A stretch of DNA of 64,000 nucleotides from Salarias fasciatus (GCF_902148845.1 NC_043757.1:24393342-24457341); one strand, 5' to 3'; counted from the first letter of the stretch, positions 1 to 12,084 are shown. Made by a program: numbers and translations. The notes: generated by a model from the letters alone, not told the origin.

Positions 1-2225
1 GCTCCGCTTCACGTTTCTCTCCAATGGCATTATGGGGGATTTTGTGCACAGACACCTCTTGAATCCAGAAAGAGGTCACAGTTGAACTGAACATACATCT
101 ATTATTGTCTCGTTTTAGTCGTCGATACTTCTGTCTCAAACTTGGTGTGATTACTGCACAGTGAAGAGCTCCTCGTCAGAAGCTGGCTGCCTCCCATTGA
201 GGTTATAAATGCTCGTGTCTGACATGCAGGTGCAGGATGCAACAGGTTGAGTCCGTGGTCAACGAGAACGCGGCAGAAATCCAGTCTAACGTTGGGTTAT
301 TTATTCGTCTTCACAGCAGTGCTGACAGATTTACGTCCGTCTGGCGATAAAAGAAAACTGTTGCCGAAGCAGGAACACTTCTGTGCCCTGTGATCGAATA
401 GGCAACATCCACAACTGTTGCTTCCTTTGTTTTGGCTGAAATTATACATTCCTGCTTCAAATCAAAGACTTCTGGGAGCACGGTGCACTTCCTGGGAGTT
501 TTCTGCTGAAAACCTCCTGACCTCTTGAAGCAGTTTGTAACTGTGTGTAGCAGCACAAACTTATTGATGGATAATCATCACATTAAAAAAACCTGATGGA
601 GATGTGGGTTTTTGTGCATGTGCATGTGATGAGCTGACCCCGGATCCATACTTCGGGTGTTCCTCTGGGTCAGTGAGACGTCCGGGTGTTTCAGTTAGCA
701 AAGATCAGTCCTCTAATATGAGGCTTCTTGTCGTTTCCTTCACTGCTGTTTACCCTGCAGTAACCATTTAATTCAACATTGAGAGGAGCTTTAGAAATCA
801 TGAACCCACGATTGCAAAATAGGAAATATCCAGTCAGATGGGAATAAATGAAATAACGTGGCGGTGACTTGACTGGACTTTCCATCAAAACAACAGAAGC
901 CGGAGTGTTTAGACCGCGCCACGCTTCACTTCGTAGCTTCTTCACAAACACATGTTGCGGTGATTATTTTCCACCTCGAAACTATGCGACGCATTTGCAT
1001 TTGGAACAGATTTGCTGGTGAAAAGACAAATCAGCGTAATCTTCGTCCCGTGGCGGCGAGCGCGTGACGAGTCACCGGTGGAAGCAGGAACAGAGCGGGG
1101 CTCTCGCCGCCGTTGCCCCCATCAGCTTTGACAAATGGAGCGGCGGCAGAAAGGCCCCTTTGAGTGAGTTGTAACTTTCGGCAGCCCCTCGCAGGTGTGG
1201 GCGATCTTTCATCCTCCCGGCCCTCCTCCTCCTCCGCGCCGGCGTTCCTATCTCTGGCCTCCATCAAGAGCGAACGTGCCGCCCCGGGTTGAGATTAACT
1301 CCACTCTGACAGACCAGAGGCCCTCCCCTCCTCCTGCCCCTTTCCACCTCAGCTCACACATCTCCTACAACAGGGGAAATTAGGGCTAGTTTAGCCGATC
1401 TTACAGCGCCACTAAACACCGCCTCAGATCGCTCGCTGATTGCCCGGCTCGGCCCATTGTGTCCCTCCCACCGCCTCCACTCCCCGGCGCTTATCGTTGC
1501 CTTTGGCCAAAAGCAGCTTCTCCACCCCTCTCTCTCTCTCTCACACACACACACACGCAGTCCTTCCTCCACAGAAAATATATAACTAACTTCTGGCCCG
1601 TCTCTCAGCAGGGTCGATAGATGATATCAGCTGAGACTGTTGCCATGTCACAGTGTTTGCTTTCTGGTTTTCCGGTTAAATACACTCGCAGTTAATGTTT
1701 CTTTTAATTGTAGATGGAAGCGGATAGTTTATAGTGAACTGCAGGAGCTCCTCGGCGGGTTGTTACACCCCGGTTCGCCCCGGACGGGTCTCGGCGGTGA
1801 CAGATTTACCTGAGCGCTGCTGGGTTGTGTAACCTCAGCTCGGAGGTGCGGCGCAGAACAGAAAGCCTTGGAAGTTTGGTAATTGCTTTGGAGAGAAAAA
1901 AAAAAAAAGTCTCGATATTGAAATGAAATCTCACATCATTTAAAGACTTAAGTATTACTCTTGCAGCAATTACGCCTGATCGGGCTTCGTGGCGAGCTGG
2001 ATAAACGCCCGCGTTTGGGTGAGACCTGTCATTTGTCTCTCTTGTCAGTTTCCTGTTTTCCTGAGCAACTCCCCTGACCTGGCTGGCAGGCCCGCCTGCC
2101 CCGAAGACCACTTTCCTTTTTTCTCATTCTGCGCCGGGCCCGGCAGAGGAGAAGAAGGAGGGGAGGGGGGGCGGCGGGCGGCGGCGGTTTTGGAGGTGGG
2201 GGTCTAACTTAATCTGACCCATTGC
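1..2225. other. Gene-free stretch 3' of emx2
   Basis: I see no coding exon that can be supported here. Open frames are short, lack recognisable motifs and do not chain through splice sites. The stretch from about 1,370 to 1,510 is complex sequence with GATC and ATTA-like cores and could be regulatory, but I cannot separate it from background. A CT run followed by a CA run lies near 1,530-1,558, and a poly-A run lies near 1,895. Confidence 0.5.
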
Positions 2226-2229
2226 TCAG

Positions 2230-2680
2230 GTCAGTGAGCTGCTTACAGGGTCTATCCAAACATAGGAGCTTGTTTTGCTAAAGCTGTGGAAAGAAGAAGT
2301 GCCCTCTTAAATGAATGCTTTACTTAGAGCTGTGCACATGCAAGGTTGTTATGCGTGAAACCACAGGAGGCAGAGCTGGCACGCCACCAGCGGCGCGCTC
2401 CTCTTCCTCGCGCTCCCCTCTGCCTCTGCACAGGGCCAAGAAAACTTTTCCGAACATCACGAGCGCCGTATTGCTGCATTTTTTTTTTTTTTTTGAAGCC
2501 AAAGTCTGTGGAACAACCCCCCTCCGCCCCCCACAATTGCTTTTGGTTCACTCAAATGCAACAGCATTTTTATTTGGGCCCTCCGCCGTGTGTGCTCTTC
2601 CTATGACAAAAGGGAATTGCTGTCTAAAATGCATCCAGCTGTGTGTACTTATCTTTTTCTCTTGACATATTTTCACCAAA
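2230..2680. promoter_or_regulatory. Candidate conserved noncoding element
   Basis: A block of complex, non-repetitive sequence interrupted by a T-run near 2,480. The last 150 bases are AT-rich with homeodomain- and Oct-like words. Open frames in the block do not look like any protein I know. Blocks like this are typical of the regulatory surroundings of emx2-class homeobox genes in vertebrates. The call is inference: conservation cannot be seen in one sequence. Confidence 0.3.
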
Positions 2681-2689
2681 AAGAAAAAA

Positions 2690-3800
2690 AAAAAAAAAAA
2701 AGCTCCAGCCCTGATCTAATCGCGCCGCCGCCGCGCAGAGGCCGGACCTAGCATGTACGTTTGTGGTGCGCGCGCCGCAGCACTTTGACTTTTCTGCCGG
2801 GCTGTTTTGATATCGTATGATCTGAAGTGGAATGTAAGAAATCAGCCAGATTTATTGTTCCTGTTCGACTGAAGCAGAGAGGGGAGAAATGTTTCCTCCG
2901 GCTCCAGGAGGCATCTGAGGTATCTTTGAAGCGGCCGGGGGAGACTTTCTGCCGCACTAAACATCCTCGTTGCGTTGCACACTTCACATGTGAATTGTCA
3001 TTTAGACTGAGTTTTTACGAGCGCCCTGAGGCGCTTCTCCTCTCAAACAAACTCCAGGTTCTTCGCTTTTAGCGGCGGCGGCGGGGGTGGAGGGCGTCGT
3101 TGAGCCTGACACTGGAAAGACAGGAATTCACATTAACTTGCGTCTGTTCTGCACACACACACACAAACACACACACACACACACAAATAGGTCCAACAGA
3201 TAGATACGTAGATAGATTTTGAAATTAACTTTCTAAATTAATGTTTCCAGCAAATTAAAAGTTATGTCTAAATAAAAATCGGTAAAATGCAAACCCTAAA
3301 AGCTACACACACAGCATGTAGATAAATGATGATACTCCTGTTTATGGCTGGGCTTGAATTTGAAACAAATACTGAAATGCATGCACTGGCTCCACAGGTT
3401 CTGTGGGTTTCATCCATCCCTTTGTAAACGCTTCCTTCCTGGGAGCAGTTCTCTTTTACTTTCATCTGCAGACAGCTGAATGTCCTCAGTCAGGTTTTCC
3501 TGAAGAGAGAGAGAGAGGAAAAAAAAAAAAGTCTGTCTGTCTTTGTAGGTGACAGAAAGTATACCGGAGCAGATTTCCCACTGAGCCAAAGCAAACCCAC
3601 GTTTCTTAATCAAAACATGAATTTGAATCAGTGAGAGAGTTCTTATTAGATTCATGGCAATTTAATCTCTTTAACTTAAATGCGGCAGACTTGAACTCGG
3701 GTCACGCGGGTCCTGCGACAAACATGGCCGCTGGTAAAAGGCTCCTGTTGTGACTGTAAACAAAGGCTCTAATGCACTGTAATGGCTCTGCAGGTCCACT
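2690..3800. other. Gene-free stretch with short repeats
   Basis: No supportable gene. It holds a poly-A run just before 2,700, a CA-rich run near 3,152-3,185 and a short GATA-type run near 3,198-3,217. Coding potential is not convincing on either strand. Confidence 0.5.
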
Positions 3801-3804
3801 GCTC

Positions 3805-3950
3805 TGGGAGATGCGCTGGCCAGTCTCAGTAGCTCAATTATCTTTCTAATTTGTATTAGCACTGGCTATCCTCTCAGGGATAATTATGTATCTTGTGTGT
3901 GAGCGAGCTTAATGAGGTTAACTTAAGCCTTTACATGGAAGGAGGGTTCA
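3805..3950. promoter_or_regulatory. Candidate homeodomain-site-rich enhancer
   Basis: A compact AT-rich block with closely spaced TAAT/ATTA cores: CAATTATC, CTAATTTG, TATTAGC, GATAATTATG and TTAATGAGG. It is surrounded by low-complexity or GC-rich sequence. Clustered TAAT cores are typical of forebrain and trunk homeobox enhancers. Inference only. Confidence 0.35.
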
Positions 3951-3959
3951 GCCAACTTA

Positions 3960-5210
3960 TAGAGGAAGAAGAAGGGAGGAAAAAAAAAAAAAGAGTGATT
4001 GCAGTATTTCCTCTCCTATAGAGAGGATGAGCGTGAAGTCGGGTAAATCCCAGCAGATTGCGGGGCTACGGTGAACCCTGCGGAGACGACGGGAAGTTAG
4101 TTTGATGTTCTGGTTGAAGGGTGGTCAGTTCAATCAGTTGAGAGCGCCGCACAATGGCTAAACCCGACCCGCCGCAGATAACAATCACAGCGCATTGATA
4201 TCAGACGAGGAGAACCTCACCGCCGTCCCCCGCCTCCCCCCCCCCCCCGCTCCCGCTGACATTTTCAGGAAATCTCAGCACTTCTACCAGCCGAAAGTCG
4301 CCGCGCACTGAAGTGAATCATGTTTAGCAGGTATTGATAAGGCCGATAAGAGCCGGAGCTGGCTCCTCGATATCATCTGAATTCCTGAAGTCCTGTGATC
4401 GTTGGCTGGTTCGCTCTCAGTCCGTACGGGACGCAGCGAACAGCGCCAGCACAAAGCACTACATTTATGTTCCTCGTAGAGTAATCCACGGCTAAAGAGG
4501 CCTCATTTATTTGCTTCACTCTTCCCTTTTTTTTTTTTTTTTTTGCTTGCTCAATACTTAGCTGTTTTTACTGCAGGTTAGAAGAGGAAACCATCTTATC
4601 TGTGACTAGGGGGATTTATTAGTGCGAAAAAGATAATTGGTATTCATAGGCCACTGGGGGCTGATTTACAACCACTAATATTTAGGATTCCTCGAGCCGT
4701 TTCTCTGCTTCTTCTTCATCTTTTTTTTTTTTTTTTTTTTTATCTGCAGCCCTGCCTGCAGCCTGGAGGGGAGAGAGGTCACGTTGGACGGTGAGGGATG
4801 GGCTGGGCCAAACCTCCACTCACAGCAATTTGGCTGAAGACTGATGTGTGAGGAAGCAGCCCACATGAAAAGAGCTCGTCCACGTAGGTCTGCCTGGAGC
4901 GGGCAGACACCTGCTCCACGGAACCCCGGAATGAGCCTCGTCCCTTTCTACTGCGGCGGAAATCTGCTTTCCTTTTATTTATTGTAAATATTATTAGAGT
5001 TTTTAATCCACGGCTCGGTGGAGACACGCCCCTCTCTTGTCCTGGTAGAGGTCAGAGCCCGGTCACGTTCGTTAAACTACCTGGAGCACAGGTAGCTTTC
5101 CTGGTCCGTGTTGTTGTTGTTGAGTTCGGGGAAGGTTGGTTGCAGGCGAAACAGGAAATGAAGAGTTCTGGGCCCGTCTGTCCGAGCTGATCCTCCAGCT
5201 GACCGGGAGG
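3960..5210. other. Gene-free stretch
   Basis: No supportable gene. It holds poly-A/T runs near 3,980, 4,530 and 4,730, and a poly-C run near 4,239-4,249. The piece at 4,140-4,400 contains several GATA and TGATAT words and might be regulatory, but I cannot support this further. Confidence 0.5.
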
Positions 5211-5221
5211 CAGCGGGGGGA

Positions 5222-5330
5222 GTGGGTCTACCAGAGCGCTCAGATGAGAGGTCACGGGTTCAACGCCCAGGTGTTGTGCCTCACAGCAGGACACTTCCCA
5301 GTCTAAACAGTGTAAATGACTTTGGAGAAT
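5222..5330 (+). mobile_element. Degraded tRNA-derived SINE
   Basis: A tRNA-like stretch has a good B box (GGGTTCAACGCCC, 5,256-5,268) about 30 bp after an A-box-like region. It is followed by the body sequence around 5,310-5,325 (GTGTAAATGACTTTGGAG), which resembles the tail of common teleost tRNA SINEs. No intact poly-A end or target-site duplication was found, so this is an old fragment. A SINE relic fits better than a tRNA gene because the acceptor stems do not pair. Confidence 0.5.
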
Positions 5331-5339
5331 GCAGAGGTT

Positions 5340-5995
5340 AACCCGCGATCGAGGAGACTCCCTCCACTGTATCTGTCAGACGGCGCTCTGAGCGGAGGTA
5401 TTGAGATGTTTCTCTGCTTTGTGAAAGGCAGCGGGAGTTCATGAAGGCATGAAACGGTTTCCAGGTTAAAGGGGAGGTAATGTTATTTAACAGAGCTACT
5501 TTGGAGGCAGCAATGAAGATGTTTCCACCTCATCGAAAGACTCACGCCGATAATAACAGTTGCATGTTTATTTGCAACTGATTGAGGCAGAAGACGTTGA
5601 TATTTTGAAGCGGTTACCTCCTGCTGCAGCTTTCTTCTGCTGTGCAAACAACTCAATGATCGATGAGTGCAAGAAAAGCCCCATATTTTACCTCTTTGAC
5701 CATTATGATTGCACCCTGAGGGAGCAGACAGTTCAGGTTACTGAACAGTTTAAACATCACTGATCACAGATATCTACAAAAATGTGACTTTTATTATATG
5801 CATATATGTATATATGTGTGCCTGAGCACCAGTTCAGTGAAAAGAGGAGATTTAATTTGAATTGGCTGCTGTTCTGCCATGCAGATAACTTCAGATAAGA
5901 ATTAAACAATTATCAAATGTAGTTTTCAATTTGTTGTCCAAATGAAAAAGAGCGTATCAGCAAATACAGACTGTGATTTTACTGCACGGAAAAAA
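5340..5995. other. Gene-free stretch
   Basis: No gene recognised. The plus-strand frame starting at 5,560 encodes 67 residues without a known motif or splice context and is treated as chance. The piece at 5,865-5,960 is AT-rich and may belong to the regulatory block that follows. Confidence 0.45.
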
Positions 5996-6004
5996 AAAAA
6001 AAAA

Positions 6005-6320
6005 AAATGCTGCAGCTGAACAATCCCGAGAACATGCTGCTGCTCCCGTTTGATTCCCACTTCATTGATTTAATTTCTCATCCTTAAGAGATGTCACTTT
6101 GTCTGGAAACGTATTCATCCTGCATATGCGACTCTTAATAACGCTAATCTTTTTGCCAGAGCAGAAATCTCATGGAGGGATAATCTGAGATAAATATAGT
6201 TAATTGAGGCCAGGTGAACTTTCTTTATCAGCAGCGCAGTCAACCAATCTGAAGTAAATGTGATAATTAGAACGGAGATGTCTTCACCGAGAACAGAGCG
6301 CGGTCCTGTCCCGCAGCCAT
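6005..6320. promoter_or_regulatory. Candidate conserved noncoding element
   Basis: About 300 bp of complex AT-rich sequence begins just after a poly-A run. It is packed with developmental transcription-factor words: CATTGATTTAATTT, GCATATGCG, CTTAATAACGCTAATC, AGATAAATATAGTTAATTGAGG, CTTTATCAG and TGATAATTAG. It has no coding potential and no simple repeat. This is the density expected of a vertebrate conserved element near a homeobox gene. Conservation itself is inferred. Confidence 0.4.
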
Positions 6321-6639
6321 TCGCCTCAAATTATATCTGATTTCACAACACATCAGGAATCTATAGCAAATTAGTCGGAGGGGAAATGCAGCCGCGTTTC
6401 CTATAGATGAGCACAAACATGACGAGCAGGAAGGACGTGTGCTTCAGATGCCAGAGCTTCACTGGATTTGTCGCAGGAATTCTGATTAAGATGCAGGACT
6501 GCTGAAGGGATGCACGTCTGGCTGGAGTGTAAAAACAAGGCGGCTCCTCGCTCCTTTTCACTTCCTGCTGTAAGCTCTGAGAGAGCGCACTCTGGCCGTG
6601 CAGGCAGCCTGTGCTCCGCCGAGCCTGACCACCATTAAC

Positions 6640-6730
6640 ACCCCTGAGAAACCGCGTCCTAATTACTCATTCAGCCTGACAGAATCTCCTTAATTACAAA
6701 CTTCATTAGCCTGCAGGACTTTGTTTTTCT
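6640..6730. promoter_or_regulatory. Candidate short homeodomain-site cluster
   Basis: A 90-bp block contains three TAATTA/CTAATTAC-type sites (near 6,659, 6,692 and 6,705) spaced about 15-35 bp apart, in sequence without repeats. This spacing of paired homeodomain sites looks regulatory. It may be a continuation of the block at 6,005-6,320. Confidence 0.35.
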
Positions 6731-6918
6731 GCAGAAAAGGAGGGAGCAGGGGACGGCTCGGGCCAAGGTGCAGAGGAGGCGAGGGCTGTGTGCTTCAGCA
6801 CCTTATTCCTCCATGCTTTTCTTTTCCCTTTTTCTAAAGGAGATGTTGAGACCTCAGTCAGAGATCTAATTAGATTCATGGTGAGAATCAGACACCTTTT
6901 AACTAGCCTCTGGAGTCC

Positions 6919-6919
<1 letters not shown>

Positions 6920-6953
<34 letters not shown>
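6920..6953. repeat. Poly-C run
   Basis: An uninterrupted run of 34 C residues. It forces the proline stretch seen in the overlapping plus-strand frame and argues against that frame being a gene. Such G/C runs are prone to length polymorphism and to sequencing error. Confidence 0.9.
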
Positions 6954-7194
6954 ACCTAAAAGGACAGCAAGATCCAGAGTAAGAGGCACAGAGAATTAAA
7001 CAGACCTACTACTGCCTTTCATGTGTGAAGTGGTCTGATTCGCCATGTCCTCACCTCCAAACACAAAATAACCTGCAGCATTTACGCACCCTGCCGCCAT
7101 TATGGCGCTCTTCTAAACACACCGGACAGCCAGCGGGGGGGCGGCGACGGGACAAAGGCTGCAACAAGACCCGGCGCCCGGGCTCCGGCTCCTG

Positions 7195-7690
7195 CAGTAA
7201 TTGGACTTGAAAAGACATACATTGCCATTACCTGGTTTATATATTCCACACTTGGCTTTGCACCTGTTTGTCCTGAATGTCCGGAGTGAGGAGAGCGAGG
7301 CAGCGCCGGCGCGGCCCGCCCCCTCGCGCGCCGCGCGGTTTCAAAGTGGCCTGCCACTCATTTCTCTGGGTTACATGCATTTAAGGGTTCATACGTTCAC
7401 GCCGCATGCAATTATATGGTGGAAGGCGCTTCAGCCGGCGAGCGTTAGCAGCAGTTAGAGCCAGGTGAAGCACAGAGCACTTCTCAGTTTGGTGCTAATG
7501 CATAATGGAGTGCTGCACAACCGTCGGCGTTGGGAGGGTTCCCCGCCGCCGCCGCCGCCGCCGCTCGGACTTCAAAGTCTCGTGGCGTGTGAGGATTGCG
7601 GTCGCCACTTCTTGAGAAGTAATTATTTCACCTTAAGCTTCCGTAAACCCTCAGCAAGAAGTTCTGCTTGTTATTAATTAGAAGGCGGCT
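7195..7690. promoter_or_regulatory. Candidate conserved noncoding element cluster
   Basis: Three complex AT-richer islands sit in GC-rich sequence: 7,198-7,285, 7,340-7,435 (with CATGCATTTAAGG and GCATGCAATTATATGG) and 7,480-7,690 (GCTAATGCATAATGG, AAGTAATTATTTC, TTATTAATTAG). A GCC-triplet run at about 7,544-7,563 separates parts of it. Oct-type ATGCAT and homeodomain TAATTA words are concentrated here. No exon structure is visible. Inference from composition and motif clustering. Confidence 0.35.
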
Positions 7691-8339
7691 CCTGCCAGAC
7701 GCCACTCCAGATCTTCAGACGGCGCCGGCGACCCTCTCCGGCAGCGGCTGAACGCCACGCCGGCGAGCAGGAAGTGAATGATCAGCCGGCGCCGTTTGGG
7801 TCAGTTTCCCTCCGCAGAGGTGCTAAGTTGTTCATTGGCCCATAATAGATGTCACGAGCTGAATTACTGCTACCAATCATTTACGGCGAGCGGCGCCGCG
7901 CTTCAGCGAGAAGCCCGGCCGAAACCTCCCGCTTCCGCTCGCAACAAACATCCGAACGCCTTCTCTCCGCTCGCCCGCTCTCTCTCTCTTCCTGCCGCGC
8001 TGCACAAACATGGTGGCCGCTGTTTGGCTGTCAGACGCTTCAGGACGCCGTGTTTCGCCAAAAAAACGGCGGTTGGAGGACCTCTGCACGAGTCTTCTCG
8101 TTTTGTGGCGCTTTCATGTTTTGCATAACCCGCTCGGGTTTAATCTCGGCAGAAGTCTCAGCCTTCAGGCTCACGAGACAAAACCCCGTCTTCAGCGAGG
8201 TGTTTGTGCCGAACGCGCAGTCGGAGTGTTTCTGGCAGCGACCGAGGACACCCAACTTCTTCAAACAAACCCAACGACTGTTTTGTCGGCCTGCATTTTT
8301 CCACCGTGAGGAGCGGAGAAAGCAGAGATACCCACCGCA

Positions 8340-8371
8340 AACACACACACACACACGCACACACACACACA
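8340..8371. repeat. CA microsatellite
   Basis: About 32 bp of CA dinucleotides with one CG interruption. Confidence 0.9.
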
Positions 8372-9821
8372 AACCTCACGGAAAATATTGTTTATGAACA
8401 TAAGTCATGTTACAACCAAGCCGAGGCGTGTGAGGCGAGTATTATGACAGCGCCGACCAGACAACTGGCACCGCGCTCCGTCCACGCCACAAATAAGCCG
8501 GGTGTTGTGAGGAAGGCTAACGAGAGCTGGCGGGGGAGTCGGCCCGGCAGCGGGGAGGATGCCACATGAGGCCGCGGGCCGGCCGACGCGCCACGCATTA
8601 CCAGAAGTGTCAAACAGAAAGAAAAAAAAACACGGCCCGTGTTATGAAAGCTGTCTGCTGCAAACGAGGACTGAGAGAGAGGAGAACGTTCTGGTCAGTG
8701 TCACTCGGCAGGCTCAAGTTCAGACCGAGGGGGAAAACAAGAAAAAAACAACAACTCTTTTTCCCAATCTGAAGAACATGAAACTAGTTTGAAGATGAGG
8801 AGTTTGAATTTGTGCAAAATAAAAAAGTTTGACGTGTATCTTTCTCACGTTTTGAAACTTTAAAAGAAGAAAATAAGTATGCTAATTCAGTCTGTTAGAG
8901 ATTCCTTCATTTGTGTTTATTTGCTTGTTTGTGGTTCTGTTTCGTTTCGTTCCGTCAAAGTGTTTTAAGTCTGAGAACACAGAGAAACTCAGAATTCAAA
9001 ACTTCCTGATACTGACTGCTGCACGGCTCAAAAATTGGACTTTGACTTGGAATATCTGATAAATCTCGTAAAACAATTAACTTCAAGATGTTGTGCTCAA
9101 ATTAAAAAAAAAAATAGTTTCAGTTTTTATCCCTAATGATAAAACTTACTGTAATTTTGCCCTTTCCTTTTTAAAATGATAATTCTGAGGGAAGAAATGC
9201 TGGGGTCAGGCATTCTCCTGGCCCTCCACAGCTTTTCTGCTGCTACATCACCCTTAAAGCTCTGTAGCGCCCCCTATCTGGGAGACTCTCAGCACTTTGA
9301 ACACTTCTGACTTCATGGTTTTGTTTTGTTCCAGTATTTTGTGCTTCCACAACTTTCATAATGAATTATACTCAAAGCGTTGTGCCGTTGTGTTTTAGCT
9401 TTACAGACGATAGAGCCACTGACGTCCTGCATTGAAACTACATGTAAAACTTCACTAATCATTAAATTTCTCTTAGAGATTCTATTATCTAGTATCTTCA
9501 GCCGCTGCTGACCACTTCCTGACCTGATCTTTCAGCTGACCTACACCGTCTTTGTGACTTCTTCACGTGTTCCAATAAGTATTTTCAGTTTTTCCTTTTT
9601 GTAAAATGTTTATTCACTGAATTTATGAAGCTAAAATAGAGGACGGATCACTGCAGACTTTAACCAGAGATTACTCTGAAATAACACTAACTGTAGGAAT
9701 TCATAAAAATATGAAAGTTAAAGATAATCATGCGTTTTTGGTAAATATTGAAAAAAAAACTTTAAGATAAACTCAGCTTTAAAAGTAAAATCTTCACTAT
9801 AAAAGTACGATAAAGTATTTT

Positions 9822-9824
<3 letters not shown>

Positions 9825-9854
<30 letters not shown>
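9825..9854. repeat. GT microsatellite
   Basis: Fifteen GT units without interruption. Confidence 0.9.
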
Positions 9855-9855
<1 letters not shown>

Positions 9856-10484
9856 GTCAATCCTGGCATTTGGCCGGAGTGTGACGTGCTGCTGTATAAA
9901 TAGAATTTACTGGCGTGAGGTTTATTTGGGTTCAGTGTTTCACTCGTTTTGTGCCGCTTAATGAAGAGTCCGGAGTTGTGCCGTTGCGCTGTGAGCCTGT
10001 GTCGAGGCTCAGCTGGCTCTGGTGTTGAATGACGGAGTGAGAGTGAAGCACCATCCACTGTCCAAGAGCACAAAGCCCCCGGTCCAGAAACCACCGCGGG
10101 TATTTCAGGCTGCCTCACACTCTTTCCAGACACTAAACACTCAACTGCTGTCAGACTCAGCCAGAAGAAACGTGATATTTCATACTTTCTCTCTCTTTCT
10201 TTTTTTTTTCCCCCTCTTTGGAGGGGCAGTATTCGCTCCTGCAGCTGCCAAGAGGGGGAGACACAGCCGAGCTCAGAGCAGGTGTCCATGATTTCACCTG
10301 CCTGCCCCTGAACCCTCGCGCCCTGGAGGGGCAGGAGACACGGGCAGCCGGCCTGGGAGCCTCCAGACGGACCCGGGACCCGGCGTGGGTTTCAGGAGGA
10401 CCTGCCAGTTGTGTCACGACACACACAGACCAGCGATGATGATGTGGAGTTGGGGGGGGGGGGGTCTCACAAGTCAAGAGACAC

Positions 10485-10775
10485 GAAATAGTTCAGCGGG
10501 CACATGTGATATATTTAGTGAGGCCATTGTTTGTTTTATTTAGAGAGCGAATTGAGGATTTTCCAAACTGCAGGGCCCCTGAGGTATTTTATCAGGTGTA
10601 CAGTCCGCCATGTGTTACACATTAGAGCGCCGAGGGGAGGGCCGGTCGCAGATACAGCCTATAAAATGTTTGGAGGCTGAAACTTCAGAGGACGGCGGGG
10701 GTCGACAATTGCTCTCTTAAGGCCTGGTGGATATGTGGGAAACACTTATATGCAAATGAAAACCGCGTCAAATTA
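10485..10775. promoter_or_regulatory. Candidate conserved noncoding element
   Basis: Complex sequence between a poly-G run (10,453-10,464) and a poly-C stretch (about 10,796). It contains TGATATATTTAGTGAGG, GTTTTATTTAGAG, GGTATTTTATCAGGTG and TATGCAAATGAAAAC, the last being a perfect Oct (ATGCAAAT) site near 10,751-10,758. No coding frame is supported. Inference. Confidence 0.35.
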
Positions 10776-11113
10776 CAGGCCAAATGCCCCATAACACCCC
10801 CCCCCCCAACACCCCCCAAACACCCCCCCTCCACCCTGTGTCATCAGAGAAAATGAACGTTTGGAATCTGTTGGCTGCAGCAGGAATATTAATACATCTG
10901 AAATACATGTTTACTGTTGCGACCAATGAAAACAAGAAGAGGAGGAAGCACACTGAGCTTAAAGTCTGAACAGGGGCATTATGGGAGGTGGGGGTGGGGG
11001 GCATCGGTGCAGGTGGAAAAAGTTTAGTGTTTCTGAACTGCACCGCTGGATGAATATTTCATCACGCGATGGCCATTTGTCTGTTGTAGGTCTGTGACAT
11101 CTCCTGGTGGCCT

Positions 11114-11155
11114 GATGTGTGTGTGGTGATGTGTGTGTGGTGATGTGTGTGTGGT
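11114..11155. repeat. 14-bp minisatellite, three units
   Basis: Three tandem copies of GATGTGTGTGTGGT, nearly identical. The copies are visible directly. Confidence 0.85.
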
Positions 11156-11254
11156 GACCTGGTGAAGGTGGACCCGCTCCGCCACACCTGCTCCTAACGT
11201 GGCTTCTGGCCTCCTTCATCTATTAACAATCACTTTCTGGTGCCAGCCTGTTCT

Positions 11255-11255
<1 letters not shown>

Positions 11256-11285
<30 letters not shown>
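11256..11285. repeat. GT microsatellite
   Basis: About fifteen GT units. Confidence 0.9.
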
Positions 11286-11286
<1 letters not shown>

Positions 11287-11754
11287 CTGTAACCCTGCTC
11301 TGAATTTATTATTTTAATACATAAATTGCAAAAAGACATGTAGCAGCTTTAGAAATGTGTCCCTCTAAAAAAAACAAGCAAACAAAACATGTAATTTATG
11401 TTTGTTTTACACAATATGCTGATTGTAGTTGTGTTTTTCTTGCCCAGTCAGTTTAGGAATTAATTTTTACATGCCGGAGATTTGCGTCCTTGAACGCACC
11501 AGGCCGACGCGCCGCAGTTAAAAGCTCGGATTGTGTCCACGCGCTCTTAAACGCAGCACCTCCTCCGGACCCAGACCCAGACCCTGGACGGAGAGTTATT
11601 TGAATTATTTTGCAGCTCCTCGGAGTCAATAAGCGCTGACTGGACTCGATGGCGACCTGGAAAACGCTGCGTTTGGAAAGTTTAATCATCGGAGCGCATC
11701 AGCCCCCCTCCCTCTGTTATTAATAATAAAGAAAGAAACTGAATCCGAGGCCGC

Positions 11755-11965
11755 CCTGTTTAATTTATTATTATGTAAGCTATTTGAAGAGTGATTGTAT
11801 GGTAATTGCCCATTAGTCTTGTATATTTATCGCTGCACCTTATGTCGAGGCCGGGGAGCTGTGCGGGGCTTCGTTCTCTCCTTCCAAGGATCAATTTCAG
11901 ACGCAATTTGTGAAACAGGACAGATCAAGTTAGGCCTGACGGGGGTTTTGTTGCGGAGGGGTGCC
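11755..11965. promoter_or_regulatory. Candidate conserved noncoding element
   Basis: Two complex islands: 11,757-11,850 (TAATTTATTATTATG, GGTAATTGCCCATTAG) and 11,880-11,940 (GGATCAATTTCAGACGC, CAGATCAAGTTAGGCC). There are no repeats and no supportable coding frame. The density of TAAT and TCAA words fits a regulatory element of the emx2 domain. Inference. Confidence 0.4.
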
Positions 11966-12084
11966 TCGGCCTACAGGTGCCACCTCACAAAACACCCCCC
12001 CCTCCAGAAAGAACCCCCCCCCCCCCCCCCCCCCTCCCCGTGTTGACAAACAGGCCAAAGCCCCTCCTTTCAAAAAGCCTCTTC

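Larger units (their letters stand above)
7700..10480. other. Gene-free stretch with long chance frames
   Basis: Long open frames occur here (7,849-8,397 plus; 9,762-10,289 minus). They read through GC-rich low-complexity sequence or a CA/GT microsatellite, show no family motif and lack splice continuity, so I do not call them genes. The short piece at 7,825-7,885 with CCAATCA and ATTGGCC words is a possible regulatory fragment. The AT-rich sequence at 8,760-9,760 looks like ordinary intergenic DNA. Confidence 0.5.

Noticed and set aside
2320-2606. Several overlapping frames on both strands
   Set aside because: Mutually overlapping, interrupted by a T-run, no motif. More likely noncoding regulatory or background DNA.
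5222-5330. Possible tRNA gene
   Set aside because: The B box is good but the acceptor and anticodon arms do not pair, and the downstream body resembles a SINE.
7849-8397. 182-codon plus-strand frame in the emx2 flank
   Set aside because: It runs through GC-rich sequence into a CA microsatellite (Thr-His repeats), has no family motif, and several other frames are open over the same bases, as expected of low stop-codon density.
9762-10289. 175-codon minus-strand frame
   Set aside because: It crosses a GT microsatellite and a T/C-run, and shows no domain and no splice partners.
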